Source: Mycobacterium deserti
GTDB taxonomy: Bacteria > Actinomycetota > Actinomycetes > Mycobacteriales > Mycobacteriaceae
Direction: 5' to 3'
Assembly (NCBI RefSeq): GCF_025345615.1
Contig: NZ_JAODWD010000002.1
Coordinates: forward strand, 496,001-560,000
Length of the DNA: 64,000 nt
Below the pieces are notes generated by a model. The model saw only the letters and a list, made by a program, of their open reading frames with translations, was not told the DNA's origin and did no database searches. Position 1 is the first letter of the stretch. Each line of letters starts with the position of its first letter. This document shows, piece by piece, positions 42,406 to 51,439 of the stretch. A program made the translations under genes and the position numbers.

Positions 42406-43314
42406 GTGTCCGAGTCGGGCGATACCGAGGCTGCCGTACAGCAACTCGCCGGTGAGGCCAGCGCCGAGGCCGCCATCACGAACCTGGCGGCCGAGGTCGC
42501 CGAGGCCGCTTCCGCGCCGCCTCCGCCGCCCCCTGATCTGACGGCGGCGGCGTTCTTTGATGTCGACAACACCTTGATCCACGGCTCGTCGCTGATCCAC
42601 TTCGCGCGCGGCCTGGCGGGACGAAAGTACTTCACCTACCGCGACGTCCTCGGATTCGTCTACGCGCAGGCCAAGTTTCAGCTCACCGGCCGGGAGAACA
42701 GCGAAGACGTGGCCGCAGGCCGGGTGAAGGCGTTGGCGTTCATCGAGGGCCGCTCGACGGCCGAGCTGATGGCGGTCGGCGAGGAGATCTACGACGAAAT
42801 CATCGCCGACAAGATCTGGCCGGGAACCCGCGCGCTGGCGCAGATGCATCTGGACGCCGGCCAGCAGGTCTGGCTGGTCACCGCGACGCCCTACGAACTG
42901 GCCGCGACGATCGCCAAGCGGTTGGGCCTTACCGGGGCGTTGGGCACGGTCGCCGAGTCCGTCGACGGGGTGTTCACCGGGCGTCTGGTCGGCGACATCC
43001 TGCACGGGTCGGGCAAGGCGCATGCCGTGCGGTCGCTGGCCATCCGGGAGGGGCTCAACCTCAAGCGGTGCACGGCGTACTCGGACAGCTTCAACGACGT
43101 GCCGATGCTGTCACTGGTCGGCACGGCGGTGGCCATCAACCCGGACGCCGACCTGCGCGATCTGGCCCGCGAGCGCGGCTGGGAGATTCGCGATTTCCGC
43201 ACCGCGCGCAAGGCGGCGCGGATCGGGGTGCCGTCGGCGCTGGCGCTCGGCGCGGCGGGCGGAGCGCTTGCCGCGATCGTGTCGCGGCGCCAAGAGGGCA
43301 AGTGGGTCCGCTGA
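42406..43314 (+). CDS. serB1: HAD-IB family hydrolase (SerB1-like)
   Basis: From GTG 42406 the product is 302 aa. After an Ala/Pro-rich N-terminus, HAD motif I is [15 protein letters not shown], motif [14 protein letters not shown] and motif [20 protein letters not shown]...[18 protein letters not shown]-terminal hydrophobic segment ([21 protein letters not shown]) may hold it at the membrane. It is called phosphoserine phosphatase SerB1 in M. tuberculosis (Rv0505c), but the substrate is not certain; the cap is of the LPLAT/CicA-like type. Upstream frame to 42085 is shadow. Confidence 0.88.
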   Translation: MSESGDTEAAVQQLAGEASAEAAITNLAAEVAEAASAPPPPPPDLTAAAFFDVDNTLIHGSSLIHFARGLAGRKYFTYRDVLGFVYAQAKFQLTGRENSEDVAAGRVKALAFIEGRSTAELMAVGEEIYDEIIADKIWPGTRALAQMHLDAGQQVWLVTATPYELAATIAKRLGLTGALGTVAESVDGVFTGRLVGDILHGSGKAHAVRSLAIREGLNLKRCTAYSDSFNDVPMLSLVGTAVAINPDADLRDLARERGWEIRDFRTARKAARIGVPSALALGAAGGALAAIVSRRQEGKWVR

Positions 43315-43353
43315 TAGGCTCGCGCGCTGACACCGAGAGGGAAAGACGCCAGC

Positions 43354-43893
43354 ATGCCCATCGCTGAGAACATCATCGGAACGCACTACCGGTACCCCGA
43401 CTACTTCGAGGTGGACCGGGAGAAGATCCGGGAGTTCGCGAAGGCCGTCAAGGACGACCACCCGGCCCACTACAGCGAGGAGGCCGCCAAGGAGTGCGGC
43501 TACGACGCGCTGATCGCGTCGCTGACGTTCCTGGCGGTGGCCGGCCGCCGCGTCCAACTGGAGATCTTCAACCAGTTCGACGTGCCGATCAACATGGAGC
43601 GCGTGCTGCATCGCGACCAGAAGATCACCTTCCACCGTCCCATCCTGGCCGGCGACAAGTTGTTCTTCGACTCCTACCTCGACGCGGTGACCGAGTCACA
43701 CGGTGCGATCGTCACCGAGGTCCGCGGTGAGGTCACCGACGCAGCGGGCAAGCCCGTGCTCACCAGCATCGTCACGGTGATGGGTGAGGCCCAGTCGGAC
43801 ACCGAGGCCGACGAGGTCAGCGACCGGATCGCCGCCGCGCGCGATGCCGCCATCGCGAAAATGATTGCTGGGCAAACTAGTTCGAAGAGCTAG
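43354..43893 (+). CDS. UPF0336/HadA-like (MaoC-type) dehydratase protein
   Basis: The 179-aa protein reads [66 protein letters not shown]. This is the FAS1-like hot-dog half seen in HadA/HadC subunits of mycolic-acid dehydratase. The catalytic Asp-His of HadB-type chains is not evident, so it may need a partner subunit. A GA-rich SD precedes ATG 43354. It corresponds to Rv0504c, next to serB1 and the acyltransferase gene. Confidence 0.85.
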   Translation: MPIAENIIGTHYRYPDYFEVDREKIREFAKAVKDDHPAHYSEEAAKECGYDALIASLTFLAVAGRRVQLEIFNQFDVPINMERVLHRDQKITFHRPILAGDKLFFDSYLDAVTESHGAIVTEVRGEVTDAAGKPVLTSIVTVMGEAQSDTEADEVSDRIAAARDAAIAKMIAGQTSSKS

Positions 43894-43906
43894 TCGCCAT
43901 TCGCCC

Positions 43907-44968
43907 TCAGCCCAGGAACGTGTTCCGTCGGTTGGTGAGCAGCTGGTACAGCGTCTGCTGGATGGTCTCGCGCACCTGGTCGGTCAGCTCGAAGGTGACC
44001 ATCGGGTCGTCGGCCGCCGAGTCGTCGTAGCCGGCCGTCTCGATCGGCTCGCCGAACTGGATGTGCCACTTCGACGGCAGCGGCACCAGCCCCACCGGCC
44101 CCGCCAGCGGGAACAACGGCGTGATCGGGAAGTAGGGCAGCCCGAGCAGTCGGGCCAGCAGCTTGACGTCGGCGATCATCGGATAGATTTCCTCGGATCC
44201 GACGATCGAACACGGCACGATCGGCGCCTTGGTGCGCAAGGCGGCCGAGACGAACCCGCCGCGGCCGAACCGCTGCAGCTTGTAGCGGTCCTTGAACGGC
44301 TTGCCCAACCCCTTGTATCCCTCGGGGAACACGGCGGTCAGCTCGCCCGCGGCCAGCAGGCGGTGCGCATCGGCGGCGCAGGCCATGGTGTGGCCCGCCT
44401 TGCGCGCGGCTTGCCCGACCATCGGCATGTCGAACACCATGTCAGCCGCCAGCAGGCGCAGATCGCGGTGCGCGGGGTGATTGTCGTGGACCGCCACCGA
44501 CGTCATCAACCCGTCGAACGGCAGCACACCCGCGTGGTTGGCGACCACCAGCGCGGCGCCGGACTCCGGGAGGTTCTCGATACCGCTGACCTCGACCCGG
44601 AACCACGACTTGAAGAACACCCGCAGCAAAGGCAGAAAGATTGCGTCGTTGAGGTGAGGGTCGAACCCGAACTCATCGACGGTGTAGTCACCGGTCATCC
44701 GCTTGCTGATGAATTCGGCGACTGCGCCGATGCGTTTGGTGAGTTCGGTCGGTGTCTCCTCGGCGGTCCCGCCGAGCGCGCCGCGGTGCTGGTCGATCTC
44801 GCGAATGACGGCGGCGACCTGCTCGGCCGACGCTCCCGAGCCCGAGTCGGGCATCAACGAGGGATGCCGGCGCGCACCTCCGCCGCGCTGGGCCGAACGC
44901 CGCGCCGCGGCAGCCTTCCCCGTATTTCCGTGTAGCGGAATAACTTTGGCCTTGGACTCGCCCGCCAC
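43907..44968 (-). CDS. Lysophospholipid acyltransferase family protein (PlsC-like)
   Basis: The 353-aa protein has acyltransferase motif I NHAGVLPFDGLM (NHxxxxD), and motif III-type AVFPEGYKGLGKPFKDRYKLQRFGRGGFVSAAL with the FPEG block. It would move an acyl chain to a lysophospholipid or glycerophosphate. The N-terminus (MAGESKAKVIPLHGNTGK...) is basic and disordered. The start is GTG 44968. It corresponds to Rv0502 and lies behind the epimerase gene on the same strand. Confidence 0.88.
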   Translation of the reverse strand: MAGESKAKVIPLHGNTGKAAAARRSAQRGGGARRHPSLMPDSGSGASAEQVAAVIREIDQHRGALGGTAEETPTELTKRIGAVAEFISKRMTGDYTVDEFGFDPHLNDAIFLPLLRVFFKSWFRVEVSGIENLPESGAALVVANHAGVLPFDGLMTSVAVHDNHPAHRDLRLLAADMVFDMPMVGQAARKAGHTMACAADAHRLLAAGELTAVFPEGYKGLGKPFKDRYKLQRFGRGGFVSAALRTKAPIVPCSIVGSEEIYPMIADVKLLARLLGLPYFPITPLFPLAGPVGLVPLPSKWHIQFGEPIETAGYDDSAADDPMVTFELTDQVRETIQQTLYQLLTNRRNTFLG

Positions 44969-45007
44969 GTTCTTACCTTCTCCCCACCCGTTTTCTCGAG
45001 TCTGGAA

Positions 45008-46102
45008 TCAATGTCCCCAGCGCTGCGCCACCGAAACGGCACGACTCTCCACTGAGCGTACCCATTTCGGGTCGATGATCGGAGTCAATCCGCGTCCTCG
45101 GACGTAATCGTCGAAGGCCTCTGCGGTTGTCCACTTGGGGCTGTAGCCGAGTTCGTTTCGCATTCGCGAGGTGTCCATCACCCGGCCGTAGCTCAAGTAG
45201 TCGAGTTGTTCACGATCAAGCTCAGTGTAGCGAGTTACGCGCATCAGCGAATCCACAGCCCAGAGGGCGGACCGCGGCACCGGTAAGGGCACTCGACCGG
45301 CCCTGCGGATCGCCTGGCTCATCATGATGATCCCCGACGCGCCGACGTTGAAGGTGCCGCCCTTGCCCGACATCGTGGCGCGCTCCAGCGCGCCGAGCGC
45401 GTCCTGCTCGTGCAGCAGTTGTAGCCGCGGGTCGTGGCCGATGACCGTGGGGACGACCGGGTTGGCCAGGTACCGCGACAGTGCGGTGTCCATCGCAGGG
45501 CCGATCATGTTGGCCAGCCGCAGGATGGTGACCGCGATCTCGGGCCTGCGCCGGCCAAGTCCACGCGCATAGCCCTCGATGTCGATGCTGTCGCGCGCGA
45601 ACCCCTCCCCCGGCGGCCTGCGGGCGCTGCTGTCCTCGGTGAACAGCACCGGATCGTGAGCGTTGGAGCCGTAGACCTCCGAAGTCGACTTCAGGATGAC
45701 CCGGCGCACCGACGGCGCCTTCTGGCAGGCCGCGAACAACTGGATCGCACCCATTACGTTGAGTTCCTTCAGCGCCGCTCGACCGCCCGAGCGCGGCGCG
45801 TAGGAGGCCGCCGCCGCGTGCACCACGGTGTCGACGTCGCCGTTGCGAATCACCTTGGCGATGAACGGATTCCGGATGTCGGCGCGGACGAACTCCGCGC
45901 GGCCCATCCGCCTGAGAAGGTCTTTGCTCGGCGCGATCGCGTCGACGGCGATCACGTGGTTGATCAACGGGTTCTGCGCCAGCCTGGCCGTCAGGTAACC
46001 GCCGAGAAACCGGCATGCTCCAGTGACGAGCACGACCTTCGGATAGTGCACGCTCGTCCGCGGATCAGGCCCGTCCGCCCCCGAACGGCCCTCAGAATCC
46101 AT
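45008..46102 (-). CDS. galE2: NAD-dependent epimerase/dehydratase-like protein (GalE2-like), atypical active site
   Basis: The 364-aa extended SDR has a Rossmann motif changed to VTGACRFLGGYLTARL, and KSTSEVYGSNAHDP. Where a YxxxK is expected the sequence is DIEGYARGLGRRRPE, with no Lys four places after Tyr. Catalysis as a 4-epimerase is therefore doubtful. It corresponds in position to Rv0501. It lies between the acyltransferase gene and the bS22 gene on the same strand. Confidence 0.82.
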   Translation of the reverse strand: MDSEGRSGADGPDPRTSVHYPKVVLVTGACRFLGGYLTARLAQNPLINHVIAVDAIAPSKDLLRRMGRAEFVRADIRNPFIAKVIRNGDVDTVVHAAAASYAPRSGGRAALKELNVMGAIQLFAACQKAPSVRRVILKSTSEVYGSNAHDPVLFTEDSSARRPPGEGFARDSIDIEGYARGLGRRRPEIAVTILRLANMIGPAMDTALSRYLANPVVPTVIGHDPRLQLLHEQDALGALERATMSGKGGTFNVGASGIIMMSQAIRRAGRVPLPVPRSALWAVDSLMRVTRYTELDREQLDYLSYGRVMDTSRMRNELGYSPKWTTAEAFDDYVRGRGLTPIIDPKWVRSVESRAVSVAQRWGH

Positions 46103-46132
46103 ATCGGGTTCAGCCTAGCGAAGGCGCGTCGA

Positions 46133-46234
46133 CTACTTGCCGAGTTTTCTGCGCTGCACCCTGGTGCGACGAAGCAGCTTGCGATGCTTCTTCTTGGACA
46201 TACGCTTGCGCCGCTTCTTGATGACTGAACCCAT
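46133..46234 (-). CDS. Ribosomal protein bS22 (33 aa, very basic)
   Basis: ATG 46234 to TAG 46133 encodes [26 protein letters not shown] and QRRKLGK, a 33-residue peptide that is more than half Lys/Arg. This is the AURKAIP1/COX24-type protein found on mycobacterial small ribosomal subunits near the decoding centre and named bS22. GGAG lies three bases before the ATG. It is conserved between the excisionase-type HTH gene and galE2 in mycobacteria. Confidence 0.92.
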
Positions 46235-46322
46235 AAACTCCGCTACCTAGCCGTTTTTGCCAATGCTCTACTCGACCCGGACACCTTACCGGGCTGCACG
46301 GGTGGTTGCGAAAACGCGTCGA

Positions 46323-46586
46323 TCAACCTGCGTCGAAGTACGAGCTCTCGAGCATGTCGTGGACGGCCTTGGCATGCACACGGAATGAGCGACCGACCCG
46401 AACAGCGGGCAGCTCTCCGTTGTGCACCAGCCGATACACCGTCATCTTGCTGACCCGCATCAAGCTCGCCACTTCGGCCACGGTGAGAAATTGAGCGCGC
46501 GGCGGTTGGCCGTCGGAAGCGCTGTTATCCCGTGCTTGTTTACCGCTCGCTGAATCCCGCCCCGATGGCCCGTTCATAGACGTCAT
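46323..46586 (-). CDS. Excisionase-type HTH (MerR-like, BldC-like) DNA-binding protein
   Basis: The 87-aa protein has a disordered polar N-terminus and a winged HTH: FLTVAEVASLMRVSKMTVYRLVHNGELPAVRVGRSFRVHAKAVHDMLESSYFDAG. This is the excisionase/BldC pattern. ATG 46577 is an alternative start. No phage genes are near, so this is a chromosomal regulator, corresponding to recalled Rv0500A. It is upstream of the bS22 gene on the same strand. Confidence 0.88.
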   Translation of the reverse strand: MTSMNGPSGRDSASGKQARDNSASDGQPPRAQFLTVAEVASLMRVSKMTVYRLVHNGELPAVRVGRSFRVHAKAVHDMLESSYFDAG

Positions 46587-46725
46587 CGCAACCCAATCAT
46601 TCAGGCACAGGCAGTCCCAGCGGCTTCCCCACCGCTGGCACCGACCCGTGCATACAACGAGGAGAATAGCGTGGCGTATGGGGTTACTGCGACGGGTGTG
46701 GGCTAATCAGTTCGAATTAGTTGAA

Positions 46726-47598
46726 CTACCCGGATGTAATTCCCAGCTGCTCAGAGCGCCTTTTTGCCGCTTCAACGGCCGCGCCGACCGCCGCCCGCAA
46801 ACCGCCCCGTTCGAGTTCTCGCAGACCAGCGGCGGTGGTGCCACCGGGTGAGGTAACCGTAGCCCGCAGCTGTGCGGGGGTGGTGTCGAACGCCGCTCCC
46901 GGGAAAGCCTCGTCCGCCGGCTGAGCCTGATCGAGGCTTTCGAGCAACATCGCGGCCGAACCCGCCATCGTGTGCACGACCAGATCGGTGGCCACCGCGC
47001 GCGACAGACCCGCTGCCACGGCGGCGTCCACCAACGCCTCGACCATCAGGAAGAAGTAGGCCGGGCCGGAGCCGGACACGGCGGTGACGGCGTCGAGCTG
47101 CGACTCGGGCACCGTGAGCACCCCGCCGACCGCGTCGAAGATCGCCGACACCTCCTTGAGATGCTCCGCGGTGGCGAACCGGCCTTTGGCCAATGCGCTG
47201 ACGCCGCCTCCGACGACCACCGGCGCGTTCGGCATCACCCTGACGACGGGGGAACCGGCCGGCAGCTTGTTCTCGTAATAGCCCGTCGAGACCCCCGCCG
47301 CGATCGTCACGAAGATCTTTTCGGCGGTGTCGCTTTCGGCCCGTGCGGCCGCCGCCGCGGTTTCGGAGACGACACTTTCGACGTCGGCAGGCTTGACCGC
47401 CACGATGACGTATGTGGCGGTGTCCACGGCATCGGCGACCGTCGTCACGAACACGGAGTACTTGTCGGACAGGTACTTCGCGCGGGTGGGGTCCTTCTCG
47501 GCGACCACCAGATCCTTGACCTGACGCCCGGCCCGCAGCATTCCGGACAGCAGCGCCTCACCCATGCTTCCGCCGCCGACGATCGCGATTCTCGCCAT
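46726..47598 (-). CDS. proC: Pyrroline-5-carboxylate reductase (proline synthesis)
   Basis: The 290-aa enzyme starts MARIAIVGGGSMGEALLSGMLRAG, with the NAD(P)-binding loop. It has VAVKPADVESVV, VRVMPNAPVVVGGG and the C-terminal AVTAVSGSGPAYFFLMVEALVDAAVAAGL, all typical. It makes proline from P5C. The upstream frame to 48354 is shadow of the next gene. A short inverted repeat (CTAAT/ATTAG, 46703-46720) follows its stop and could weakly end transcription. It corresponds to Rv0500. Confidence 0.95.
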   Translation of the reverse strand: MARIAIVGGGSMGEALLSGMLRAGRQVKDLVVAEKDPTRAKYLSDKYSVFVTTVADAVDTATYVIVAVKPADVESVVSETAAAAARAESDTAEKIFVTIAAGVSTGYYENKLPAGSPVVRVMPNAPVVVGGGVSALAKGRFATAEHLKEVSAIFDAVGGVLTVPESQLDAVTAVSGSGPAYFFLMVEALVDAAVAAGLSRAVATDLVVHTMAGSAAMLLESLDQAQPADEAFPGAAFDTTPAQLRATVTSPGGTTAAGLRELERGGLRAAVGAAVEAAKRRSEQLGITSG

Positions 47599-47627
47599 GC
47601 GGGCAAGCATTGCAGACGCGTGACCGG

Positions 47628-48434
47628 TTACGCGCCCGGCACCATCGCGAGTTGCCGGCTCTGCACCACGATGTGGCCTTCGCAGTCGACCACGATGTGG
47701 TCCTCGTCGAACCAGTCCTGGCCGATCTGCACCGTCGTGCACAACACCCGTAGCCACCCGTCGGCGGGCCGTGCCCGCAGATACGCGGTCAGTTGCACCG
47801 TGGGCGCCCAGCCGAACCTGTTGACCCCGAACGTCACCGGCGCCGACACGTCGCCGCACAGCAGCGCGAACAACACGTCCGGGGGCGTTCCCTTCGGCCG
47901 CACCCAGTACTCGATCACCGGCGGCCCACCGTCGGCGCGAGGCTCCATCGTCGTCAGCGACGGCCGGATGTCGCAGCCGTGCGCGAGATGGACGATGTCG
48001 GCCATCCGATGGCCGGGGCCGATCGGCTCGAGCCCTGGCGGCGGTTCCGGCTGCATCAGGGGGATCACCGGGTTGACCGACAGCAGCGGAGGAACGTGAT
48101 GTTCGGGGTCGCCGAGTGTCACTGCGGCCCGCACCGCCGTCCGGTCGCCCTGGTTCAGTTCGACGTCGATGAGGCTGACGCGCCGCCCGCGCTTGCGCAC
48201 CGTCGTGACGACACGCATCGGTCCGGGATCCGGCGCCCACAGGAAGTTGCCGGAGATCGCGATCGGCTCGACCCCCCCGCCGTGTTCCGTTCGCGCCGCG
48301 TTGGCGCACAGCGCCAGCATCGCCCCGCCGTGCACCTTCGGTCCGATCGTCCAATGTTCGTTCAGCACACCGTCATACACGCCGTCGCCGGCAGGTGTCA
48401 GTGCCATCGCGTCGGTGAACAGAGTCGAGCTCAT
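47628..48434 (-). CDS. Acyl-CoA thioesterase-like protein (tandem hot-dog)
   Basis: The 268-aa protein has the double hot-dog pattern of TesB-like or 4HBT_3 proteins: HWTIGPKVHGGAMLALCANAARTE in the first half, and RVLCTTVQIGQDWFDEDHIVVDCEGHIVVQSRQLAMVP at the C-terminus. It should cleave an acyl-CoA. It corresponds to recalled Rv0499. It lies between the isomerase-like gene and proC on the same strand, with gaps of about 25-30 bases. Confidence 0.8.
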   Translation of the reverse strand: MSSTLFTDAMALTPAGDGVYDGVLNEHWTIGPKVHGGAMLALCANAARTEHGGGVEPIAISGNFLWAPDPGPMRVVTTVRKRGRRVSLIDVELNQGDRTAVRAAVTLGDPEHHVPPLLSVNPVIPLMQPEPPPGLEPIGPGHRMADIVHLAHGCDIRPSLTTMEPRADGGPPVIEYWVRPKGTPPDVLFALLCGDVSAPVTFGVNRFGWAPTVQLTAYLRARPADGWLRVLCTTVQIGQDWFDEDHIVVDCEGHIVVQSRQLAMVPGA

Positions 48435-48458
48435 GATGTGGGCCCTCCTGGGACAGGG

Positions 48459-49304
48459 TCAGCGCAGCAGGTGCGTGCGGGCGAACTGCAGCGATTCGGT
48501 GAGCAGCGCTTCGCGCTCGGCGGCTGAGCGCGCACCCGATGTGGTGACCTCGAGGATGACATGTCCGGCGAAGTCGCTCGCAGCCAGCATCTGGCACACC
48601 TCGACCGTGGGCTGAGTGCCGTGGCCGGGCACCAGATGCTCGTCGGCTGACGCGCCGCTGCCGTCGCACAGATGCAGGTGCACCAGCCCCTCGCCCATCC
48701 GGCGGGCCATGTCCACCGCGTCGGTGCCCGCCGTGGCGGTGTGCGAAAGGTCGAGTGTGTAGTGGGCGTGGTCGCCGTCGAGCGGATCGTAAGACGGTGC
48801 AAATGCCGAGATACCCGGGCCCGGCCTGCCGCCGCGCTTGCGCATCCTGTCGATCGACGTCTGGCCGGCGCCGAAGAACCGGTCCGCGCGGAACGGGAAC
48901 ATGTTCTCCACCGCGACCATCACGTCACTGGAGGCCTCTAGCTCGGCCACCTGCTCGGTGAAGCCCTCGGCGTAGCGACGCTGCCAGCGAAACGGCGGAT
49001 GCACGACGACGGTCTGGGCGCCCAACTGTTCGGCGGCGCGCACGCTGCGGTCGAGCTTGGGTATCGGGTCGCGACCCCACACCCGCTGCGAGATCAGCAG
49101 ACACGGCGCATGTACCGACAGGACCGGCATCTCATAACGCGTTGACAGCTCCTCGACGGCTTCGATGTCTTGGCTGACCGTCTCGGCCCACACCATCAGC
49201 TCGACCCCGTCGTAGCCGAGGCGCGCGGCGTACTCGAAAGCGGCCTCGGTCCTCAACGGGTAGACCGAGGCCGTTGACAGACCGACCTTGATGGCTGGGC
49301 GCAA
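48459..49304 (-). CDS. Sugar phosphate isomerase/epimerase (xylose-isomerase-like TIM barrel)
   Basis: The 281-aa protein reads IKVGLSTASVYPLRTEAAFEYAARLGYDGVELMVW, MPVLSVHAPCLL, VVVHPPFRW, VAVENMFPF and the metal-binding TLDLSHTATAGTD and LVHLHLCDG. This is the AP-endonuclease-2-like barrel. The substrate is unknown. The start is TTG 49304 (RPAIKV); no ATG or GTG lies at the right place. It corresponds to recalled Rv0498. Confidence 0.85.
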   Translation of the reverse strand: MRPAIKVGLSTASVYPLRTEAAFEYAARLGYDGVELMVWAETVSQDIEAVEELSTRYEMPVLSVHAPCLLISQRVWGRDPIPKLDRSVRAAEQLGAQTVVVHPPFRWQRRYAEGFTEQVAELEASSDVMVAVENMFPFRADRFFGAGQTSIDRMRKRGGRPGPGISAFAPSYDPLDGDHAHYTLDLSHTATAGTDAVDMARRMGEGLVHLHLCDGSGASADEHLVPGHGTQPTVEVCQMLAASDFAGHVILEVTTSGARSAAEREALLTESLQFARTHLLR

Positions 49305-49312
49305 CAGCGGTG

Positions 49313-50356
49313 CTAGTTCGCCTGTAGCAGCGCCAGCGGCCCGAACGTGACCAGCGCCCCGACTGCCACCGCGATCAGCGTGCTGGCGATGTCATCGGTT
49401 TTGCGTACGACTCGGACACCGACCACCAGGCCGAGGATCACCAGCACCCCGAGCACCAGCGCGACGATGCTGTTCCACTTCCACAGCTGGTCGAATGCGA
49501 CGAACAGGCCCGCGCCGAATGCGACGGCGATGACGGACTGACCGACCACCCACGCCGCGTGCTTGAACGACGACATCGGCGGGTCCGGCGCGCTGTCCTC
49601 TCCGTCCTGCTCGGCGCGCTCATCGTCGAGGTCGATGTCCTCGGGACCGCGCTTGCCGCGGCGGGCGACGTCGTCGGCGACGGTCTGGCCGCCGAACAGC
49701 GTGCCCTGGGAGGAGCGCAGGTAGGACGGCAGTTCGTCGCGGTCTTCGCGCTCGTCGTCGAAGTCGTCGTCGACCTCCGGCTCCGCCAGATCCATCGGGG
49801 CGTCCGCACCGTCGACCGGGTCGGGACTCATCTGCTCGGCGCCCACCCCTGCGCTGTGGAATCGGCGCGGTGCATAGCTCGAGCGCCGCGGCGGAGAGAA
49901 GAACTCCAGATCGGTGTCGGCTTCGCGGTGCTCGACGTGGGCGGTGTAGTCGGCAACCGCGCCGGCGTAGTCGTCGTCACGGTCCTCGGGGTCCCGCTCG
50001 ACGGCGACGGCCTCGTGGACGTCGGTGTCATGGCGGACGTCGTGGTCGGCAGTGTCGTCAACGCGATGCTCGACGGTGTCGCTCTCGCGGTCGACGGTCC
50101 CGTTGGTCGTCCCGGCATTCGCCGGCTCGACGGGTTCGTCGGCCTGCACCACGGCCGTGCGACCGGTGACGGGCTCGTCGTCGCGCACGATCGGGATCTC
50201 GCCCGTCAGCTCTGCGACGGTGACGGAATCGGTGTCGCCGCGGCGGCGTCGACGACGACCGCCGACCGGCGGGGCGCCGATGGTTCCGTTCTTCGCCAGC
50301 AATTCCGCGACCGAGATCGGACGGGTGTTGCTGTGGCTGTCTTCTGGTCCTGTCAT
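49313..50356 (-). CDS. Conserved membrane protein with long disordered N-terminus (Rv0497-like)
   Basis: The 347-aa protein starts MTGPEDSHSNTRPISVAELLAKNGTIGAPPVGGRRRRRRGD. A long acidic, repetitive-looking segment follows (to about 240), then three or four membrane helices (AAWVVGQSVIAVAFGAGLFVAF, IVALVLGVLVILGLVVGVRVV, TLIAVAVGALVTFGPLALL). The SVAELLAKNG and SVTVAELTGEIP motifs may be docking peptides for a partner. It lies behind the Ppx/GppA gene. It corresponds to recalled Rv0497. Function unknown. Confidence 0.8.
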   Translation of the reverse strand: MTGPEDSHSNTRPISVAELLAKNGTIGAPPVGGRRRRRRGDTDSVTVAELTGEIPIVRDDEPVTGRTAVVQADEPVEPANAGTTNGTVDRESDTVEHRVDDTADHDVRHDTDVHEAVAVERDPEDRDDDYAGAVADYTAHVEHREADTDLEFFSPPRRSSYAPRRFHSAGVGAEQMSPDPVDGADAPMDLAEPEVDDDFDDEREDRDELPSYLRSSQGTLFGGQTVADDVARRGKRGPEDIDLDDERAEQDGEDSAPDPPMSSFKHAAWVVGQSVIAVAFGAGLFVAFDQLWKWNSIVALVLGVLVILGLVVGVRVVRKTDDIASTLIAVAVGALVTFGPLALLQAN

Positions 50357-50382
50357 CGTCTGTTGCCTCTGGGGTTCGCTAT

Positions 50383-51408
50383 TTATCGTCGCGCATCGCG
50401 CACGGACGTCTTGACTGAGGCTGGAGTGTCGGCGCCGCCGACTTTCTGCCGATTGTCGGCGCCGCCGACGAAAATGCTCCCATCGGCTTCGCTGTCGAGT
50501 TTCCGCAGAATCAGCCCCTCTCGCAATGCCCAGGGGCAGATGTCCACGCTCTCGATCGCCAGCGCCTTCATACTCGCCTCAGCTACCAAAGCTCCGGCCA
50601 CGATCTGTGGCGCCCGGTCGGCACTCACCCCTTCCAATTCCGCACGGTCAGCCGCGGTCATCCTAGAGATGAATGCTATGAGCTGCCTGAGCCCTGTAGC
50701 GGTCAGCGTACGTTTCACCCGCGGACCCGCTCCCGACGGTGCTGCACCGGTGAGGCGGGCAAGCGAGCGGAAGGTCTTGGAGGTCGCGACGGCCAGGTCC
50801 GGACTGCCGGCGGCGAGCATGGCCTTGGCCGCGTCGGCGACCTCGGTGTCCAGCCAGTCGCGCAGCATCTGCACCCGGCGCCGCCCAGGCGGATCGTCGG
50901 GCAGCCACTCGCGGGTGAGACGTCCCGCGCCCAGCGGCAGCGACAACGCCACCTCGGGAGCCTCATCGACGCCGTTGGACAGCTCCAGCGACCCACCGCC
51001 GATGTCGATGTTGATGATGCGCCCGGCGCTCCAGCCGTACCAGCGCCGTACCGCGAGGAAGGTCAGCCGTGACTCGTCGGGGCCGCTGAGCACCTGCAGC
51101 GCGACACCGGTCTCGGCGAGCACCCTGGCGAGCACTTCTTCGGAGTTCTTCGCGTCGCGCACCGCGGAGGTGGCGAACGCCATCAGCTCGGCGCAGCCGG
51201 AACTGGCGGCGATCTTGGCGAACTCGTCGACGGTGCCGATCAGCTTGTCGGCGCCTTTGCGGGTCAGCTTGCCGGAACCGTCGATCGCCTCGGCGAGCCG
51301 CAGCGAGGCCTTGGTCGAACTCATCGGGGTGGGATGGCCGCCACGACGCGCGTCCACCACCAACAGGTGAACGGTGTTGCTGCCGACGTCGAGCACGCCT
51401 AATCGCAC
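50383..51408 (-). CDS. Ppx/GppA-family exopolyphosphatase
   Basis: The 341-aa protein has the ASKHA phosphate loops MRLGVLDVGSNTVHLLVVDA and INIDIGGGSLELS. It is of the short Ppx/GppA type, without the C-terminal HD part. It should degrade polyphosphate or pppGpp. Its last 25 residues contain a small duplication (VGGADNRQKVGGADT). The start is GTG 51408. It corresponds to Rv0496 (Ppx1). In M. tuberculosis its neighbour is Rv0495c; here a 6.4-kb cassette lies between. Confidence 0.9.
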   Translation of the reverse strand: MRLGVLDVGSNTVHLLVVDARRGGHPTPMSSTKASLRLAEAIDGSGKLTRKGADKLIGTVDEFAKIAASSGCAELMAFATSAVRDAKNSEEVLARVLAETGVALQVLSGPDESRLTFLAVRRWYGWSAGRIINIDIGGGSLELSNGVDEAPEVALSLPLGAGRLTREWLPDDPPGRRRVQMLRDWLDTEVADAAKAMLAAGSPDLAVATSKTFRSLARLTGAAPSGAGPRVKRTLTATGLRQLIAFISRMTAADRAELEGVSADRAPQIVAGALVAEASMKALAIESVDICPWALREGLILRKLDSEADGSIFVGGADNRQKVGGADTPASVKTSVRDARR

Positions 51409-51439
51409 GTCCCCAACCTAACGGGTCGGCACACGGCAA

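Noticed and set aside
46323-46586. Excisionase-like gene as a sign of a prophage or integrative element
   Set aside because: No integrase, att-like repeats or phage genes nearby; the gene is a conserved neighbour of bS22 and proC in mycobacteria.
46703-46720. Inverted repeat CTAAT/ATTAG behind proC as a strong terminator
   Set aside because: Only five pairs with an eight-base loop and no T-run; too weak to list as its own feature.
49559-51370. 603-codon plus-strand frame
   Set aside because: It runs antisense over two conserved genes (Rv0497-like and Ppx/GppA) and shows no motif.
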